Shown here: positions 59,278 to 64,000 of the stretch, one piece after another
Position numbering within the stretch: the stretch's first letter is position 1
Layout of the letters: each line of letters opens with the position of its first letter
Assembly: GCA_027922465.2 (NCBI GenBank)
Contig: BQMF02000039.1
Location: 1,116,001 to 1,180,000 of the forward strand
Reading direction: 5' to 3'
DNA length: 64,000 nt
From: Turritopsis dohrnii
Lineage: Eukaryota > Cnidaria > Hydrozoa > Anthoathecata > Oceaniidae
Notes under the pieces: model-generated
Databases searched by the model: none
What the model saw: the letters and a program-made list of their open reading frames with translations, nothing else
Told to the model about the DNA's origin: nothing
Translations under genes and position numbers: made by a program

Positions 59278-62200
59278 AGGGATCCCAAGGTCGTAATATA
59301 AATTAATACTATTTTAAAGAATGATAGCCAAAAATAACGTTAATTAAAATTTTTGCTCTTGCAATTAATCAGAAGTCCAGTATTACTTGATTCAAAACAC
59401 GTTTTTTTACGTGCTCTTCGTCCGCCATTATTTTCAACTTGAACTCTATTTTTAACTCTATGCACCAGTCCTCTTAGCCGAATTTGTAGTTGTGACGTAT
59501 CATTTGAGTAACGGCTGGCATAATAAGTAGGAAATGTCTGCAACATCGTACCAATACGAGCCAGGAAAACAACAAAATATAAACAAGAAATCAAATGATG
59601 AATGAAAAGATGTTGGGAATGTAGAAGATGATTTTATCTACCAAGTAAACGATTTAAATTTCCAACAAAATACCGCGTTTAAGTAGCGATGTGAATCTCT
59701 GGTGTCAAAGTTCCCATTATTGCCGTTTCCCATTGCATGTCTGCAAATCAGGACTGTTTATTGCTGTACTAAGATTGATGAAATAAATTACAAAACTTTT
59801 TCTGAACATAAAAATTTATTTTTCTTCGTCACAAAACATTACTTTTCTTCTTTGAAATAAATCGAAATGTGAAATATTTTCTTGATATGTCACCTGTTAT
59901 AATCTAAAAATCAAAGTATTTTGTGCATATTCTTTGATAAACTCTCCATCATACTGCCATTTAATTCTTTCTTTTAAGGCGAATCTCCACTAGACAAAAA
60001 ATGTCTTTGTAGACATGGTTTGTACTTTTTCGTTTATTCTCCCCCCGCGACATCGTTCGAAGGGGCGGAAATAACCACCCGCCGCAGCATTTTCCGGCTA
60101 CTTTCACGGGCAGAAACTTTCGCGTGTCAAAAAAACCGCGATATTAAAGGAGAATTAACGTCAAAATTAATGTGCCTTTTTTTTTCGATAGTTCGATAGT
60201 ATTGTTAAAGAAGAACTCGTGTTCAAAATTTCAGCTTCATTGCACCATGTTTCGTCAAGTTATGACCAAATAAAGTTTTCTATCTTTTTGAAACTGTGAC
60301 GTCAGGTATGTCCAAGGTTAAGTTTGCGTTTGTGATCTAACATTTATGATCACGCTAACAATAAATGAAATCGATTAACTTTTTCCTTTTCAATTGACTA
60401 TTGAAATGTTTTTAAACATCAAAGAAAGAAAAAAAAGTTAATGCAGCTACGTCGTAGGGAATACGCGGATGAATAAAGTATTTTTCTATTTGTAATTTAA
60501 CTTTTTTTTCACTTTTTAATAAGCTTCCAATTTTAAAGTTAATAAGACTGAAATGACGGTTTGTAAGGCATATGGATGCTTTCATTACCGCGACTATCTT
60601 ATAAAAACCAGGTTATATTCTGTGTAAAGAAAAAATTTTTCATTGCTTGTTCTATTTATTTAACAACAATGAAAAAAAGATTGTGCGCAATATAACAAAC
60701 TCAGAAAAAAATATACAAAAAAATATAAATGTTTTCACCAATAAAATACGATAATCTTACTTTAGATGTGAAATTTTTGACGTCCTTGAAGTTTTTCTTG
60801 TTTGAAATTGAATGTACGCAGTTTCCAGAACAGTTTTATTGATACAGATAATATCGAAATCTTTGTGTTCAGTTATACAACACCTTCAACGCTGCTTATG
60901 CTATCTTCGTCCATACACATTATAAAACAGATGGACATACGTGACGTCACAACTGTAATAACGGTTAGTTGTGGAGCATAACTTAAAATGCCTATTTAAA
61001 GCGAAATAAAAATATTTAACAAATTTGGATAAAGCCATTTGATTTGTAAAAAGATAAAGTTTTATTTTAGCGAAAGTTGTTTTTTGACGTTAATTCTCCT
61101 TTAATGGAATAAACTTTTGCGTTTTGCAGATTTGGGAACAAATTTCACGGAAAAAACTTTCCTGAATCGAAGGAAAAGTTTATTTTCGCGTGAAAAAACT
61201 TTCGCGAATGAGCAAAAAAGAAACCAAATTTTTATAATTTTTCTTTTCTAAAAGTAATAGACTATAACTAATTTTCTTCAACTTTCCACTCAAAATCTGT
61301 TTCATCGTCGGTTTCTCCATCTTCACGAAAAAACTTTCGCGTTTTGCTGTTTTGAAATTTCCAAACGCGTAAACTTTCACAAAGAGATCCAAAAATGCGA
61401 AAAACCCGGATATCTCTGCTCTTAAAGTAAGTCCAGATTCAGCTTTAGACTTAAAAGTTTATAACTGAACATGATGGTCCATTCCAGGCAACATGCTTGA
61501 ACAAGGATGTTTTGTACTGTATCATGGATGATATTCCGTTATCGTCTCTACGGCGCAGTTCTCTGCTTCAACAACACTTGTTTCATTTAGTCCACATCAA
61601 TGTTTCAAAACCTATTAGAAAGAAAGATAGAGTAAAAATAGTGAAATTACAAAATGAAGATTTAAACATGATGGAGGAGGGAGATAACCACACAGTGGGT
61701 ATAAACACTTACTTCGGATTGTTGTGCTTTATACGATCGATCTACTGACGTTCTTGGATTCACCATGTTCTGACATGTAAATATTGACGTGTTAATTAAG
61801 TTATTGATTAACTTATTTATTCGTTGCTTTGCTGGCGGAAAATATTTCAACCACATGTCATGACTTTTATCGAAATAAATTTCTTCGAAATGGTTTGAAA
61901 GGAATATATTTATTACGCTCGGCAGGTTACGACGTATTTTTTGAAGCCGAAGAAAAGCATGAAAAGATATTTTACTATTATTACTCGATTGATTATTACA
62001 GTTATGAGCAACACAGTGAGGAGCATTTTCGACTAATATTCAATCTATTAAATGGAATATTTATTTACTTTTTTATTAACAGGTTACATCGCCTTTTTTT
62101 ATTATCTTTCACATTTTGTACATTGTGAAACTCTGGAATTTTACGTATAAAAACGGAGTTATAAATCGCTCACTTTTATTGTGAAGATTTCATGGTGAAA

Positions 62201-62477
62201 GCAAGTGTTGTATTTACATTGATAAAAGACATATTTCAATGCTACTCAAATCATACGTCACAAAATCTTAAACAATGGAAAAAGTCTGGGTGCAAGAGAT
62301 TAAAAATACTACGAAGAAGAAGGTTTTTAAAAAGTTTTAAAGCAGGCAGAAAAAATATTTATAACGTGATTATCTCACGATCTAAAAAACGTTTGAAAAT
62401 ACTGAAACAAGAGTTGCTACTTCATTTTTTAAGATAAACAGTATTATTTGAATAACCTATAAGACCTTGGGATCCCT
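59278..62477. mobile_element. 3.2-kb TTAA-flanked DNA element
   Basis: TTAA (59274-59277) precedes AGGGATCCCAAGGTC, and the inverse GACCTTGGGATCCCT is followed by TTAA (62478-62481). The terminal repeat is 15-16 bp. TTAA targets are used by piggyBac and Kolobok elements; the AGGG start differs from the CCC start usual in piggyBac, which leans toward Kolobok. Several short ORFs (59340-59594 -, 61497-61748 +, 61829-62128 +, 62192-62437 +) show no recognisable transposase, so the copy looks non-autonomous or heavily decayed. A second element is nested at 60148-61100. Confidence 0.82.
60148..61100. mobile_element. Nested 953-bp TTAA-flanked element
   Basis: TTAA (60144-60147) precedes AGGAGAATTAACGTCAAAA, and its exact inverse ends at 61100 followed by TTAA (61101-61104). 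The 19-bp terminal repeats are identical. The insertion splits a G/C-richer repeat (words like 'AACTTTCGCG' occur on both sides, at about 60110-60135 and 61150-61210). No ORF is present. Confidence 0.85.
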
Positions 62478-62651
62478 TTAAAGACCTGGTAGTCTTATTT
62501 TGTTACATTGGAAAATATCTCCTAAGTTTAGAATAGAGAGAACCATATAGTACGGTTGGAAATGTTCGTATTTTTACTACCGCTATTTTTTTGCCCAAAG
62601 CAAAAACTATACATTGTCGGAAATTTAAGGGTAATTGGGTTCTTTTGAGAT

Positions 62652-63080
62652 ATGTCTCAAGATATCGTTGAAAGGCATAAACAAAAATTGGCAGGACTGA
62701 AGGTTATTCAACAGTCTATCGAGTGCGAGATGAGACTTGGCAATTTGGAAACTAAGAAATTCTTGTTGTCAATAGAAACGAAAAACAACCTTATGGCTTT
62801 CCTAAGCAAGAAAGTTGCTAGCGCTTTATCAAAGATGTCAATTCGTTATGTCATTGTATACAGCACCACTTGTGAAACAAACATTCCAGATCTTGTTCCT
62901 GCTTTATTCTATTACGATCAAGAAGCTGATACAAGTATTGTTTTGAATGTGCTTGACGTGACTCAAAGGAATCCCTTTGCAAATCTTACAATATCCTGCT
63001 TAGACACAGATGTTTTCTTTATTCTACTACATTATTTTGAGGACTTATGCAGCACAATCATCTTCAGGGATTTCTTATGA
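62652..63080 (+). pseudogene. Fragment of a transposon-associated ORF with EADT...DTDVF motifs
   Basis: The 142-residue frame contains 'YVIVYSTTCETN', 'YDQEADTSIVLNVLDVTQRN' and 'ISCLDTDVFFILLHYFEDLC'. This order (EADT, then S-x-DTDVF, then a hydrophobic run) is one I recognise from a large repeated protein family in cnidarian genomes. The acidic motifs recall PIN/FEN-type nuclease folds, but that link is only an inference. Full-length relatives are much longer, so this is truncated at both ends; the frame closes at 63080. It starts about 170 bp after the right end of the 59278-62477 element and is not part of it by the terminal repeats. Confidence 0.5.
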
Positions 63081-63310
63081 GGTATAATCACTGGCACTGT
63101 AGTTCAATTGTATTTCAAGTTCCCTGTTTGCTTTACAGTCCATTATCTTTCAGCTTTCCTGAAAGCGCTGACCTTCAGGCCTCAGGGTCTCCTGTTTTTA
63201 GTTAAGAGTATTATACAATTAACTAGATGTGAAGACAACCTTGCTCACGCCCATGTTCAGCCTGACCTTAAGTTCATGAAAAATAATTTTAGGAATTGGC
63301 AATGGAAAGT

Positions 63311-63722
63311 GTACCAGGGTTCACAGCACTTTTCCTTAATATTTCATCAGACTTTCCCTGATTTAAGGAGTAAAAAAGGTATTGTTTTCCCTGACTTTTT
63401 TCGAAAAACACCCTGTTTTCCCTACCTACTTAAATTGCCACAAATTCAAGATTACACATTCAGAAGTATCAACTTTACAGACTAGAGGAGGGAAAACATT
63501 TTAAACATTTTAAATTAAGATTGAAGATTATGTCAAAACTCAGCGAAACAACTATATCAAACAAACAGCGAACAGAGAACAAAGTCAGTAATAGATACTT
63601 TTATAAAATTATGAAATTTTTCCCTGACTTTCCCTGACCTAAAGGGCAAAAAAAAATTTTTCTCTGATTTTCCAGAAACAGTTTTTCCCCTGATTTTCCA
63701 GACACTGTGAACCTTGTGTACC
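63311..63722. mobile_element. MITE-like repeat with 'TTTCCCTGAC' words
   Basis: The left 'GTACCAGGGTTCACAGCAC' and the right 'CACTGTGAACCTTGTGTAC' are imperfect inverse copies. The interior contains several 'TTTCCCTGA(C/T)TTT' words. No clear target duplication is seen. Open frames across it (63108-63485 and 63557-63781) are artefacts. Confidence 0.5.
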
Positions 63723-63774
63723 CATGTTGTAGAGCTAAAAAAACGGATAAAAATTGAATGGCATTGTTTTGCTA

Positions 63775-63990
63775 CAACCAACCGATACAGAGGTATTGTC
63801 TGTCATAGATTTTGACGACGTCACAGTCTCAACCCTAAAAAAAATAAGACCTGAACTTTTGGACACCCTATTGCCTGTATCGCGGACCTCAAAAAACATC
63901 AGTTATCCCTATTGGTTCCCAAGATATTTCCCAAAAAACATTGAGTTCAATTGGGAATGCAATCAATGTATTGGTTTTGCAGACGTTGCA
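63775..63990. repeat. Dispersed repeat, copy related to 28666-28870
   Basis: Shares 'ATCCCTATTGGTTCCC' and flanking words, in order, with 28666-28870. It runs close to the window edge and may continue beyond it. Confidence 0.6.
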
Positions 63991-64000
63991 CCCAAGAAAT

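Noticed and set aside
1..64000. CRISPR array, bacterial operon or phage-defence system
   Set aside because: Introns, MITEs and animal gene families throughout show nuclear animal DNA; no direct-repeat/spacer array is present, and the 128-bp satellite has no variable spacers.

Overview
This is AT-rich, intron-rich animal nuclear DNA. The gene content (a cilium protein, a piRNA-type Tudor protein, DGCR6, a JmjC ribosomal oxygenase) and the style of the mobile elements point to an early-branching metazoan, most likely a cnidarian; the species cannot be fixed from the sequence. Short GT-AG introns are visible throughout, and four host genes could be joined exon by exon with consistent reading phase.

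Layout. 1-8156 is transposon-dominated: a retroelement scrap, then two complete but decayed DNA transposons with TAYGG termini and 6-bp target duplications (301-3340 and 4956-7344; IS3EU-like), each carrying a broken integrase-type transposase. 8157-11916 (-) is RIOX2/MINA53 in nine exons, with a MITE in intron 1. 15873-17073 (+) is a DGCR6 homologue in five exons. 19082-21035 (+) is another integrase-like transposase with two introns, a nonsense codon and a 165-bp MITE inside its coding sequence. 21653-25500 (-) is a HECT-domain E3-like gene with two frameshifts and two identical 700-bp TA-flanked MITEs in opposite orientation, one in an intron and one inside an exon. 25995-26615 is a 128-bp satellite and 28155-28646 a SINE-related insertion.

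29640-33913 (+) is CFAP58, complete except for the first few codons. 35051-37059 is a 2-kb element with an 11-bp target duplication that carries a small zinc-binding protein gene; a Harbinger-type MITE follows. 38758-58183 (-) is the most striking gene: twelve exons encode a 2921-residue protein with two RRMs, a MYND finger, about ten Tudor domains and an RG-rich tail. Its last exon is 6.3 kb and contains a nearly perfect 1.2-kb in-frame tandem duplication of two Tudor domains. The architecture is a greatly enlarged version of the Vreteno/TDRD1 plan of the piRNA pathway. 59278-62477 is a 3.2-kb TTAA-flanked element with a second TTAA-flanked element nested inside it, followed by a fragment of a transposon-associated ORF and more repeats.

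The host genes do not form an operon-like set; they are unrelated single genes separated by mobile DNA. The recurring biological theme is transposons and their control: at least ten distinct element insertions surround a large piRNA-type Tudor gene.
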